64,000 bases of DNA from Litorilituus sp. (GCA_030754235.1 JASMAS010000070.1:1-64000), one strand, 5' to 3'; positions 20,122 to 29,118 are shown, numbered from the stretch's first letter. Made by a program: numbers and translations. The notes: generated by a model not told the origin, from the letters alone.

Positions 20122-20948
20122 ACCTTCTGGCAATACTTATTTCAATTATCATTCATGTTTTAATCGTAGCCAGTGTTTATTACGCGAATTCAGAAAAGGA
20201 AAGTGGTAATAAGATCACTAAAGCTGTCGGAGTAAATACCGTTATTGGTACGAAAATGAATATAAAAATGATAGTAGCAGATATACCAACGCCCTTACCA
20301 CCAAAACCAACACCACAACGAAAAGTGACAGCAGAAAAAAATACCGCAAAAAGTACTGCAACGTCTAAACCTTCTGCGTTGATGACAAAAGCTAAAATGG
20401 CAATAGGATTTACTAAAAAAGAAATCAGTAATACCCCAGCAGAAAAAAAAATGACCAAGTCATCTGCTAAAACAGAAAAAAGCGTGCAAGATACCCGTCT
20501 GGTATTAAAAAAGAGTGAAATAGTAAAAACTATAAAGAAAAAATCATCGAAGAAAAAACTAAAAGAAAAAACTATTTTGGCTCAAAAAGGTGTACGACAT
20601 ACGGGTGATAATGTAAACAAAAGTCAAATAAATATGGGTAATAGCAATGACGATAACACCCCATGGAATCAATATAAATCTGCCGTTTTTTCGGCAATAA
20701 ATGCACAAAAAATCTACCCTAAACAGGCAAAGTTAAGGAGAGCTGAAGGAACAGTAGTGGTGAAATTTAATATCACCAAATTGGGTAATATTTCTCGTTT
20801 TACATTGATTAAAAAAGTCGGTAGTGAGCATTTAAACCGTTCAACTATGCGCTTGTTTGATCAACTCTATTTACCTGGAAGGCCAGAGTCGGTGATAGAG
20901 CACCTACCTGCAACACTTACAGTACCAATAGAGTATTCATTAAATTAA
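20118..20948 (+). CDS. tonB: TonB energy-transducing protein
   Basis: A 276-residue protein with an N-terminal membrane anchor (about residues 3-20), a short Pro-Lys stretch (PTPLPPKPTPQ, about 56-66), a long Lys/Thr-rich spacer spanning the periplasm and a C-terminal TonB domain (about 185-276; YPKQAKLRRAEGTVVVKF to TVPIEYSLN). It starts with TTG overlapping the exbD stop as TTGA. It transmits energy from ExbB/ExbD to the outer-membrane receptor encoded next. Confidence 0.9.
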   Translation: MNLLAILISIIIHVLIVASVYYANSEKESGNKITKAVGVNTVIGTKMNIKMIVADIPTPLPPKPTPQRKVTAEKNTAKSTATSKPSALMTKAKMAIGFTKKEISNTPAEKKMTKSSAKTEKSVQDTRLVLKKSEIVKTIKKKSSKKKLKEKTILAQKGVRHTGDNVNKSQINMGNSNDDNTPWNQYKSAVFSAINAQKIYPKQAKLRRAEGTVVVKFNITKLGNISRFTLIKKVGSEHLNRSTMRLFDQLYLPGRPESVIEHLPATLTVPIEYSLN

Positions 20949-20979
20949 AAACATAACATTACTTAATTAAGAGGATAAC

Positions 20980-23064
20980 ATGAAAAAAAACACACTATAT
21001 TGGGCTCTTATGATGGCCATTGCTTTACCAGCAATAGCTACCGAAGAAGCGCTACCTACCGTAAAAGTAAAAGCAAAGCTATCTAATGTCGACACTGTCG
21101 TTGCCAAAGAAGGTCAACGCGTTGGCTCTGCAGAAGGCACTCAACAAGTAGCGGCTGAATATATAAAAGCACAGCAAGCTGCAACATTAGCTGATGCTTT
21201 ACGTAAAACAGCCAGTGTACAAATTGATGAAGAAGGTGGTCAACAAGGTACCTTAGTCTTCATCCGAGGTTTTACTCAAGACCAAGTGAGTGTACGTGTT
21301 GAAGGGGCTCCGAAAAACTTCAATCAAGTTCGCCACGGTGGTGCAGGTACTATTTGGATTGATCCAAATATGTATAAATCAGTCAACGTTATTCCTGGTG
21401 TTGCATCTAATGTATATGGTAATGGTTCGTTAGGTGGTGTCGTTTTATTAGAAACCAAAGATCCATCAGATATTCTAAAAGCAGATAATGACTTCGGTGC
21501 GAATATTCGTTCTGGTGCTGAAACTAATGCGCAAAGTGAATTTGTTTCAGTAGACCTTGCAGGGAAAATCAACCAACAATTTGCGCTATCATCCACAATT
21601 TTAGTGCGCGATACAGAACAATATAAAGACGGTAATGGTGAACAAGCATTATTGGGGGCAACGGGTACAGAAGATAATAACTATTTAGTTAAAGCTGTTT
21701 TTGAACCATCAAATGATCAAAGATTAGAAGCATCATGGATAGGGTTGAGAAAAGAATATACTGCAAGAACTACTGTAGGAAGTGGTTCGTACACTGACCC
21801 TCGCTTTAATGAGATAACAGACGATACCTACTCTATACAATATAATTTTAGCCCTGAAGACAACCAATATTTAGACTTAAATGCACGTGTGAGTGTAGCT
21901 GAAACTGAGCGTGCTCGTTATGACTTAGATGAAAAAATACCTGATATTTGGGCAGTATCTACTACCTATACTGAGCTTGAAAACATCAGTACATTTTTCC
22001 AAAGTGACGATATTGCCCATCAGCTTCGTTTTGGATTTGATTACACTATGGACGATGTGACCACCGCCTATAACACCAGCGACGGTGATGCATTGAAAGC
22101 AGACCGAACACAAATTGGTTTTTATATGAGTGATACGATTGCCTTAGGTGAAAGCCTTCAAGTGATTTTAAGTGGTCGTTATGACAGCTTTGAAAATGAA
22201 GTTGCAGGTGCACCTAAAACAAGTGAGTCAGCATTCTCACCAAAAGCATCATTAAATTGGCTTCCGTTTGAGGATACAGATGCTAAAGGCTTAAGTTTTT
22301 ATGGTGTTGTTGGTAAAGGTTTCCGCACGCCTTCCGTGCATGAAGCCCGTGCCGATAGTGAGCCGTCATGTGGTCGTCGTGGCTGCTCAATTAGAAAAGC
22401 AAATACCAAGCTAAAGGGTGAAATATCAGACAGTTGGGAATTAGGTTTCAACTATAATCGCGCCGGTTTATTTAGTGCCAACGATCAATTTGACGTGAAA
22501 CTTGGTTATGTCAGTAATAATGCTAAGGACTATATCACTTCTGTTAAAGTTGGCGATTACGATCTAGAAATTGATGGTGAAACCAAGAGCATAGATGTAG
22601 TTCAATACATTAATGTTAATAAAGTTAAAATTGATGGCTTTGAGTTATTTGTTAACTATACCAATGATTACATTTTCACTTCACTATCAAGTCAAAACAT
22701 TGATGGAGATTATGCATCTGGTGACAATGAGGGTAAAAAATTACCCGATATTAGCCCTGCAACCACAAACTTCAGCATTGGTGGTTACTTATTTGACGGG
22801 AAATCACGCATTGGCGTAGATGTTACTCATCGAGACAGTCGATTTTTCGAACAACGTGGTGTAGATCGAGAAAGAAGAAGTTACACCATTTATGACTTAT
22901 TTGGTTCATATCAAGTAAATAACAACTGGTTAGTACAGTTACGTGCAGAGAATATTTTTAATGACGTTTACACTAAGCGCGCCATTATTCAAGTAGATAA
23001 CGAAGATGTTACAACATGGGCACCAGGTCGTAACATTAAGGTATCAGTTGAGTACAGCTTTTAG
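20980..23064 (+). CDS. TonB-dependent receptor, heme/hemoglobin receptor type
   Basis: This 694-residue protein has a signal peptide (about 1-20), a TonB-box-like TVKVKAK, a plug domain (TLADALRKTASVQI, FIRGF, VYGNGSLGGVVLLETKDP) and a 22-strand-type barrel ending in ISVEYSF-like residues (KVSVEYSF). The segment FRTPSVHEARAD then KLKGEISDSWELGF parallels the FRAP...NPNLKPE region of heme and hemoglobin receptors; in between is a short loop with CGRRGC. It is last in the Fur-box operon with exbB-exbD-exbD-tonB, so an iron-source receptor, probably heme, is likely. Direct heme binding is not proved by the sequence. Confidence 0.85.
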   Translation: MKKNTLYWALMMAIALPAIATEEALPTVKVKAKLSNVDTVVAKEGQRVGSAEGTQQVAAEYIKAQQAATLADALRKTASVQIDEEGGQQGTLVFIRGFTQDQVSVRVEGAPKNFNQVRHGGAGTIWIDPNMYKSVNVIPGVASNVYGNGSLGGVVLLETKDPSDILKADNDFGANIRSGAETNAQSEFVSVDLAGKINQQFALSSTILVRDTEQYKDGNGEQALLGATGTEDNNYLVKAVFEPSNDQRLEASWIGLRKEYTARTTVGSGSYTDPRFNEITDDTYSIQYNFSPEDNQYLDLNARVSVAETERARYDLDEKIPDIWAVSTTYTELENISTFFQSDDIAHQLRFGFDYTMDDVTTAYNTSDGDALKADRTQIGFYMSDTIALGESLQVILSGRYDSFENEVAGAPKTSESAFSPKASLNWLPFEDTDAKGLSFYGVVGKGFRTPSVHEARADSEPSCGRRGCSIRKANTKLKGEISDSWELGFNYNRAGLFSANDQFDVKLGYVSNNAKDYITSVKVGDYDLEIDGETKSIDVVQYINVNKVKIDGFELFVNYTNDYIFTSLSSQNIDGDYASGDNEGKKLPDISPATTNFSIGGYLFDGKSRIGVDVTHRDSRFFEQRGVDRERRSYTIYDLFGSYQVNNNWLVQLRAENIFNDVYTKRAIIQVDNEDVTTWAPGRNIKVSVEYSF

Positions 23065-23448
23065 TTGCTAATGTAAATTAACAAACATATTTCATGAAAT
23101 TTATACAATATTAATTAAACTTCATCGCTGGTTAAGATTCCCGTTAGGTGTGCCATTTATAGTGACATAACAAACGGGGATCCTAACTGGATTAGAAAAT
23201 TATCTTACCTTAAGTGATGATTATGACTAAGAATATGTACAACTGAGTAGCAGGTAAGTAACCGCAGTGATTTTTAGTCTTTGATATTACGTTAGCTGTT
23301 AGTACCGAAATTAATCAGTCTGTTACAAATTATAGTTTAAAAGATCAACGTGATAACGATTAATTAAAAATACATGTTATGTTATTTATTCAATCAAATG
23401 ATACAGCTTACTTGGTCAGACGTGCATTTTTCAAGGAACTATAAAAGA
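23065..23448. other. intergenic region after the receptor gene
   Basis: About 380 bases between the receptor stop and the tRNA-His 3' end. It holds one strong hairpin (23131-23187, listed separately) and otherwise no gene or motif that I can support. Confidence 0.5.
23131..23187. repeat. imperfect inverted repeat / hairpin
   Basis: GTTAAGATTCCCGTT (23131-23145) and AACGGGGATCCTAAC (23173-23187) can form a 15-position stem with one mismatch and one G-U pair around a 27-base loop. It could terminate the receptor operon, but no T tract follows. A degenerate miniature element is the alternative. Confidence 0.45.
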
Positions 23449-23524
23449 TGGGGTGGCTAAAGGGACTTGAACCCTCGACAACCGGAATCACAATCCGGGG
23501 CTCTACCAACTGAGCTATAGCCAC
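23449..23524 (-). tRNA. tRNA-His (GTG anticodon)
   Basis: The minus strand reads GTGGCTATAGCTCAGTTGG... with a complete cloverleaf: anticodon loop TTGTGAT (GTG), T loop TTCAAGT and encoded CCA at 23449-23451. The additional 5' G at position -1 characteristic of histidine tRNA is present at 23524. It is very close to E. coli hisR. Confidence 0.96.
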
Positions 23525-23600
23525 CACTGAGTTTACTTAGAGCACCTCTTGATAAGGCGCGGAGAGTATATTGCATTTATGCGTAGATTGACAAGAAAAA
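23486..23600. repeat. direct repeat copy A: 5' half of tRNA-His plus promoter
   Basis: These 115 bases, from the anticodon through the tRNA 5' end and its promoter, recur at 28319-28433 in the same orientation without gaps; about 101 of 115 bases are identical. Here the sequence is part of the intact tRNA gene. The two copies bracket about 4.7 kb. Confidence 0.9.
23565..23594 (-). promoter_or_regulatory. tRNA-His promoter
   Basis: On the minus strand TTGTCA (23589-23594) and TATACT (23565-23570) are separated by 18 bases, followed by a GC-rich discriminator (CTCCGCGCC), the arrangement typical of stringently controlled stable-RNA promoters. Confidence 0.75.
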
Positions 23601-23698
23601 TTTATCCTTTTTGATTGTATTTATATGCTGTTGTTTGTGTTTTACAGAATTTGTGCAACTAATCTGCAACTTGATACATTATATACTTCCCAACACAT

Positions 23699-24942
23699 CA
23701 GGGTGGGATTATACCTTTTAACCGAATAATATTTCCGCTCTGAATTTGTCATCCCAAGCGGCGTGCTGTCTCTTACCTGCGATACTGTCTTTTGATGGGT
23801 GAGCTTTTATTAGATTTAGCCACATTAGTTTAAATAATGCCATGCTTTTGGCTCCATCTTCTGCGTAAATTAAGCCTTCATCCTCCTTAAAAGTAACATC
23901 TAACACCCAGTGGTGGCTTTCTATTAGCCAGTGATTTCTTATAACCTGAGATAAACGCTCTAGGTCACCTTCCAAAGAGCTGATGTAATAACTGACTTCA
24001 GTGCTCTCTTTATCTTGCTGGTGATGAGTTCGGCTCACTTCTACCAAGCTTTTTTATGTCAGTGCATGCATCAATTCCGTCAAGCGATTCGCTGATGGGC
24101 AGCAGGCTATATTTTCTTTCGATTACTCTGCCATGCTCTCCATCAATATCAGACTGCTCTGCCAGCTTTTCTGGGTTATCACGTCTAACTTTATGGAAGT
24201 AGGCTGCGATCTCACCTTTCAAATTTTTCTGATTACCTTTAACTTGCAGCGCATAATCGGCTTCCTTTGCTCTTATCTTTTTTGTCGTTTCTTTTTGACA
24301 ATGCATAGCATCTGCTGAAATTACGGTGCCTTTGAGGGGATAACATCTAGCAGTGACGTCAGTGTTTTGATTTCATTTTTTTTGCCCTGACTTTCACATT
24401 GATAAAGGGTTAAGCCACTCTCTACCATCATAGCACTCCTCAGATGTAAACCTTCTACATGCTTGTTGTGTCCTGAGCCTCTGACCGTTTTTCCATCAAA
24501 GGCTATATGCTCTTTGCTTGTAATTTTACGTTGGCTATTTATCCAACCGCCAAAGCAAGTCATTAAGGTGTGGGCACTTATTCCCCTGATTATACGCCCT
24601 ATGCTGTGTCTGGTTGGGATGCCGTTTTAAAACTTTTTAAAATGGCGCAACCAATCTAATTTAGCATCACCGAATAACTGAATAGCTTTCCAGACTTCTG
24701 CGCCACTAAGTGCTGCTGCCATTGTTAAGAATATTATGTCCACTAAATCATAGCTTTTATTGATATCCATACGATTATCTTCAATTTCTTCCGGATGAAC
24801 AATAAAACTCATAACTTCTCTTTTTAGCTGCTGAAAAACAAAAGAGATTTGATCAAATTTTTCATTGAGATGCCAGTATTTATTTAGACTAAAAGGTGAT
24901 CGATAACCTATTGATTATAAATTAAAGTATGATCCTGCCCTG
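23699..24942 (-). mobile_element. decayed ISAs1-family-like insertion sequence
   Basis: About 1244 bp bounded by inverted ends. The left end begins CAGGGTGGGATTATACC at 23699. The reverse complement of the right end, finishing at 24942, reads CAGGGCAGGATCATACT, 13 of 17 identical. Size and terminal CAGGG fit ISAs1-type elements, and the internal gene is a broken ISAs1-type transposase. No target-site duplication is visible in the bases flanking either end, which suggests age or later rearrangement. Confidence 0.8.
23718..24812 (-). pseudogene. ISAs1-family transposase, broken
   Basis: Reading on the minus strand, the family order is intact but split. The N-terminal part (MDINKSYDLVDIIFLTMAA) runs to an in-frame TAA at 24627-24629 and resumes in the same frame (NGIPTRHSIGRI, then AFDGKTVRGSG, the first catalytic Asp). 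A frameshift near 24330 moves to DAMHCQKETTKKI and ALQVKGNQK. A second frameshift near 24040 leads to SRTHHQQ, NHWLIESHHWVLDVTF and the C-terminus. One nonsense codon and two frameshifts make it inactive. Confidence 0.88.
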
Positions 24943-25010
24943 TAGCTTTTTACCAATATCTAACAATATTTTTGCTATTTAATAATACTTGTGTTTTAAT
25001 TTACTAAAAC

Positions 25011-25059
25011 CTAGCATCTGGTTAGACCAGTCACCATCCAAAAGGCTAGCTAAAAGCTA
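25011..25059 (+). other. possible structured leader before the pilin gene
   Basis: CTAGC (25011-25015) can pair with GCTAG (25045-25049) around an inner CTGG/CCAG hairpin (25018-25030). TAGCT-AAA-AGCTA (25047-25059) can form a competing hairpin. It is the untranslated region 40 to 90 bases before the pilin start. It fits no riboswitch class I know. Confidence 0.25.
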
Positions 25060-25097
25060 ACCCTACTATTCATTATTTTAAAATAAAGAAAAATTTT

Positions 25098-25595
25098 ATG
25101 AATAAAATGGTTACAAAAAGACAGGCTATAAACAAGCAAACCGGTTTTACGTTAATAGAATTGGTTACCGTGATTGTTCTCTTGGGTATTCTGGCGGCAG
25201 TGGCAGCCCCTAAATTTATCGATCTGACTGGCGATGCCAAAGCCGCTAAATTGAAGGCGGCGAACGGGGCAATAAAATCGGCGGCGGCAATGGTTTATGC
25301 AAAATCTGTGATTCATGGTGTTGATGATATACATACTCTATATGTTGGGAACTCGTTAAACCCTCATGATGTATCTATTCATTGGGGTTATCCTAATATT
25401 CAAGATGCAGGAATAGCAACAGCAGCCGGTTTATCTCTAGATGATTACGAGAGAATTAAGACTGTTGACAGTGCGATAGTTTTTCAAATAAAGGGCTCAG
25501 ATGTTTTTGACCCGCATTGTCACGTACAGTACGGGCCAGATAGCGGAACATGGCAGTCACCACCATTAATTACTATTGATGTTAGTGGTTGTTAA
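25098..25595 (+). CDS. MshA-like type IV prepilin
   Basis: A 165-residue protein with a short basic leader and the prepilin peptidase site TG/FTLIELVTVIVLLGILAA; the hydrophobic helix and following APKFIDLTGDAKAAKLK are typical of MSHA-type major pilin. Two cysteines near the C-terminus (Cys141 in DPHCHVQY and the last residue, Cys165) would close the usual pilin disulfide loop. No assembly genes (ATPase, platform protein, secretin) are nearby, so it must rely on machinery encoded elsewhere. It lies inside the segment bracketed by the tRNA-His repeats, beside an insertion-sequence remnant. Confidence 0.88.
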   Translation: MNKMVTKRQAINKQTGFTLIELVTVIVLLGILAAVAAPKFIDLTGDAKAAKLKAANGAIKSAAAMVYAKSVIHGVDDIHTLYVGNSLNPHDVSIHWGYPNIQDAGIATAAGLSLDDYERIKTVDSAIVFQIKGSDVFDPHCHVQYGPDSGTWQSPPLITIDVSGC

Positions 25596-25883
25596 TCACT
25601 ATATCTTAGCGTGCATATCTGCCACGCGAGGCTTGAATTATTAAAGGGGCCGGAGTAAAAAACAAGCAACCTATTGATTAAAAAAATTATTTATTTAACC
25701 AACCAGAGTCCTTTAACCTGGTCAAGTAAATTCAGTCACCCTAGTTAAGCAACCATTTTAAATTGAACTTTGGTAACCCCGATAAGAATGAAGTCTTTGG
25801 TTGTTGTACCAAACAACTCTGCAACGATAAGCATTGACACTATTTAGCAAAATAATATCAAAACTAAATCCGAGCTTATTCTG
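25596..25883. other. intergenic region between pilin and cyclase genes
   Basis: About 290 bases between convergent genes. I see no gene, RNA or strong terminator. Confidence 0.4.
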
Positions 25884-27806
25884 CTACATTACACAATTTT
25901 TCCCCATTTTTTTAGCACTATATAGGGCAGAGTCTGCTTTAGCTATTAGGCGCTCTTTATCTGAATTAATAATAAATTGAGCTACACCAAAACTGCCAGT
26001 GATTGTACCGCAATCTTTATGCTTAAATTTTTCAACTGAAAAACGTACTGTTTCTGCTAACTTCTTAGCTCCATCACACGTTGTATTTGGGCAAATAATG
26101 AGGAACTCTTCCCCCCCCCAACGACCAATGATATCGGTGTTACGGATTGAATCAGATAAAACCTTGGCAACATCAACAAGAACTTGATCGCCTGTGTTAT
26201 GACCAAATGTGTCATTCACATTTTTAAAGTGATCTAAATCCATTATGATTACAGAAAAATCCGCTCCATACCTGCTACTACGAGCAACCTCCAGATCTAG
26301 AGATTCATCTAATTTTCGTCTATTCAATAATTTAGTCAAGAAATCTTGCTCTGATAGTTCTTGTAAAAGATTGTTTTTTTCAATCGTCAATTTTTCTTGC
26401 AGCTGGGCAGAAAATAACCCTTTGGTGCTTTCATCCAGTTTAGATTCTAGTTCTTCAGTTTTTGTATATAACTTATCAATTTCATCAATACCTGTTTTAG
26501 ATAATAAATTTAACTTTTCTCGACGGCCAATTCTAAGCATACTTTCAGATAGCTCTTTAATCGGAGTAGATATTTTTAGAGCTAGCGCTATCGACGTCTT
26601 TCTAATAATGCCAAAAAATATCGTATAGAATAAAAGCATTAGAGTAATGAACCAATATCCTATCTGCTTTGATAAATTTTCTATTTTATTAATCACCGAA
26701 AATAGCTTATCTGTATTAACCAATACTATTAATTTCCAACCAGTTTCGGGAATAACAGAATTCACAAAAATATAAGATTTATTATTAAGTTCAATTTCAA
26801 TGCTTTTATCACCAGATTTCATAAAGCTAACCAACTGCTTTGATAAATTTTTATTAGGGATGTTGTTAATATTGAACTCTTTTGGCTTCTTAACTGTTTC
26901 ACTAACCGCCTTTGAGTATTCGTGGCTTTTCAACTCTTTTAATCTGGTCAGCTCTTCAACTAAAGGAGATATAGCCATTAACTCACCGGTTGAGTTAACT
27001 AAAAAGCTTTCTGCTTGCCAGAGTAACTCTGTCGATAAAACATCATCAATAATATTATTAACGGTTACATCAAGGCCACTTACACCTTCTAAAAAATCAC
27101 CATTATAAATAGGCACGATACAAGACGTTAACCACCCCTGTCCTGCGGGATCTAGATATACCCCAGTCCAAACAGGCTTTCGATCTGGATTATGTTGCTT
27201 ATCTGCTAAATAATAAAAATTGAATTCCGCCATATTTAATTGGCTACCAAATACTTCAGAAGAGTTTGGAATAAAAGGATATAACCTATTCATATTATCC
27301 CAACTGTTAAAATAGGCTTGTTGAATCATTACATTCGCATTTACTATTGATTTGAATAGTGGATCGAATTGCTCAGATGCTATTACTTTATATTTTTGTT
27401 CTTGATGGATTTTGATTTGAGACGCGTAATAGACGGAACTACCCCCGTCGTCTTTTTCCTTATAGTAGCTGCCATTTGCATGTTGCACTAACCCCCAATC
27501 AAGTTCATTAGAAAACTTAGGATCATTATCGAAAATCTGCTGGTGATCACTCTGCAGAAGTTGAGCTAAGTTTCTAACTTCACTTAGTTTATTATTAATA
27601 GAATTGGTGTGTTGATGAGAGATTTCATACAAGTTGGCAATCGCTTCTTGTTTTAAATTTTGCTTATATTCAGAAGATACATAATGATTAACACTGAAGT
27701 AAACAATAATTAAAGCAATTTCAACTAGTAATATAGGTATAAGAGATGCGATTAAAAAACGACGGTGTAATAACCTGAAAATTGAATTATTAACAATTTT
27801 TTTCAT
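25884..27806 (-). CDS. Cache-domain diguanylate cyclase
   Basis: A 640-residue membrane protein. The first helix (about 15-38) is followed by a roughly 340-residue periplasmic double-Cache-type sensor (PVWTGVYLDPAGQGWLTSC, SGLDVTVNNI, TGWKLIVLVNTDKL). A second helix (about 383-403) leads through a linker and coiled coil (about 425-485) to a GGDEF domain (DFLTKLLNRRKLDE). The active-site variant GGEEF is at 564-568 and an RNTD product-inhibition site lies five residues before it. It should make c-di-GMP in response to a small periplasmic ligand. It converges on the pilin gene and lies in the same bracketed accessory segment. Confidence 0.92.
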   Translation of the reverse strand: MKKIVNNSIFRLLHRRFLIASLIPILLVEIALIIVYFSVNHYVSSEYKQNLKQEAIANLYEISHQHTNSINNKLSEVRNLAQLLQSDHQQIFDNDPKFSNELDWGLVQHANGSYYKEKDDGGSSVYYASQIKIHQEQKYKVIASEQFDPLFKSIVNANVMIQQAYFNSWDNMNRLYPFIPNSSEVFGSQLNMAEFNFYYLADKQHNPDRKPVWTGVYLDPAGQGWLTSCIVPIYNGDFLEGVSGLDVTVNNIIDDVLSTELLWQAESFLVNSTGELMAISPLVEELTRLKELKSHEYSKAVSETVKKPKEFNINNIPNKNLSKQLVSFMKSGDKSIEIELNNKSYIFVNSVIPETGWKLIVLVNTDKLFSVINKIENLSKQIGYWFITLMLLFYTIFFGIIRKTSIALALKISTPIKELSESMLRIGRREKLNLLSKTGIDEIDKLYTKTEELESKLDESTKGLFSAQLQEKLTIEKNNLLQELSEQDFLTKLLNRRKLDESLDLEVARSSRYGADFSVIIMDLDHFKNVNDTFGHNTGDQVLVDVAKVLSDSIRNTDIIGRWGGEEFLIICPNTTCDGAKKLAETVRFSVEKFKHKDCGTITGSFGVAQFIINSDKERLIAKADSALYSAKKMGKNCVM

Positions 27807-27897
27807 CCTACTCTCAAATTAACCTACGGGATTTAAGCTACAATTATTATGGGGTTAATTCTAACTTATATAAATGAAAATTTAAATAAACAACCCC

Positions 27898-28035
27898 ATG
27901 AAAATTCGTTCAAAAGCTAATGTCGGCTTTTGGCTAGGTGCCGGAGTATTGATTTATTCACTTGTGGCTTTAGCAGGGCCGCACTGTGTGATCATAAAGT
28001 TTATGGCCACTAACAGTACCAAATATAGACAGTAA
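27898..28035 (+). CDS. doubtful 45-residue membrane peptide
   Basis: ATG to TAA, 45 codons, with one strongly hydrophobic segment (VGFWLGAGVLIYSLVALAG). There is no recognisable ribosome-binding site and no family is recognised. It could be a chance frame. Confidence 0.2.
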   Translation: MKIRSKANVGFWLGAGVLIYSLVALAGPHCVIIKFMATNSTKYRQ

Positions 28036-28318
28036 AAGTTCCACACCTAGACAGTTCATTAGCATTCATCAATGCTAGCCAAGTAAGCCGTTTCTTTACT
28101 GCTCTTGTAACTGTTTAGACCCTGTTAATCACGTTTGTGCAACTAGTATGGAACGGAGTAAGTTATAAAGGCGAAAGTCTATCTATTATTAATATGATGT
28201 ATTGTTAAAATGAAATAAGCTACAGGCCATGGTATTACTAAGTTTTTTGAGTTATTCCAAAGGCGTAAAATAGGGATGAAAGAACGTTTTTGATATCGTG
28301 CTTCTATTAGGTTGGCGT

Positions 28319-28433
28319 AATCACAATCCGGGGTTCTATGAACTGAGCTATAGCCACCACTGAATTTACTTAAAGCCCCTTGTGGTAAAGCGCGAAGAGT
28401 AAATTGCATTTATGCGTATTTTGACAAGAAAAA
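28319..28433. repeat. direct repeat copy B: truncated tRNA-His with promoter
   Basis: Gapless partner of 23486-23600. It contains the tRNA-His 5' half (minus strand, 5' end near 28360) up to the anticodon, then sequence unrelated to the tRNA 3' half, so no functional tRNA can be made. The upstream promoter is still recognisable (TTGTCA, 18 bases, TTTACT). The B copy has changes in the D arm that would weaken folding, as expected of a relic. Confidence 0.9.
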
Positions 28434-28575
28434 CCTTCGTTTTTTAATTACCTTTCTATATAGCCTTATTATCTACTAAATTATTTATTCTTTTTACCTT
28501 TCAAAACAAGGGATTTTAGTAAAACTCATTTTATTGTTAACATAAGCGTATTCAGAAAAATCAAAGGTTAGCTCT

Positions 28576-29109
28576 ATGTCTCTTGAGTCGTTTATTGCAC
28601 AAATAAAAGCACACGGTAATAAAATTCCACCGGTAAATTTATGGGATCCTGACTATTGTGGAGAAATGGATATACAAATTAAAGCCAATGGTGATTGGTT
28701 TTATGCCGGTACTATTTTCAAACGTCCTGCACTGGTTAAGTTACTGTCATCGGTACTCAAAAAAGAAGCTGATGATTACTTTTTAGTTACACCTGTTGAG
28801 AAAATAAAAATTACTGTTGAAGATGCACCATTCATGTTAACGCAATGGCAGTGGCAAGATGAAGCACAAGCTAAACTGCAGGTACGCAACAATGTTGGTG
28901 ATACTTTTATTTTAGATAAACAACACCCATTAATCATTAATGATGCTGGTGAGTTATACGTAACAGTGCGTCATAATTTATTGGCTAAAGTACATCGTAA
29001 TGTTTTTTATCAATGGATAGATTTAGCCTATGAGGCCACAACGGAAAAAGGCACTGAGCTCGTATTTACCAGTGCCGGTTGTAATTTTAGTTTAGGCATA
29101 ATTGATTAA
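28576..29109 (+). CDS. DUF1285 family protein
   Basis: A 177-residue cytosolic protein with the DUF1285 features PPVNLWDPDYCGEMDIQI near the N-terminus, GDWFYAGTIFKRPALVKLLS and RHNLLAKVHRNVFYQW. Function is unknown; the family is widespread in proteobacteria. It stands alone and converges on hemN, with a shared terminator hairpin between them. Confidence 0.85.
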   Translation: MSLESFIAQIKAHGNKIPPVNLWDPDYCGEMDIQIKANGDWFYAGTIFKRPALVKLLSSVLKKEADDYFLVTPVEKIKITVEDAPFMLTQWQWQDEAQAKLQVRNNVGDTFILDKQHPLIINDAGELYVTVRHNLLAKVHRNVFYQWIDLAYEATTEKGTELVFTSAGCNFSLGIID

Positions 29110-29118
29110 TATGTTGCT

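Larger units (their letters stand above)
27807..28575. other. intergenic region with tRNA-His remnant
   Basis: About 770 bases. It holds the promoter area of the cyclase gene, a doubtful 45-codon frame (27898-28035) and the truncated tRNA-His copy with its promoter (28319-28433). Otherwise nothing is recognised. Confidence 0.5.

Noticed and set aside
28179-28409. A 76-codon minus-strand frame over the truncated tRNA-His region
   Set aside because: It spans the tRNA relic and its promoter; the coding appearance comes from those sequences.
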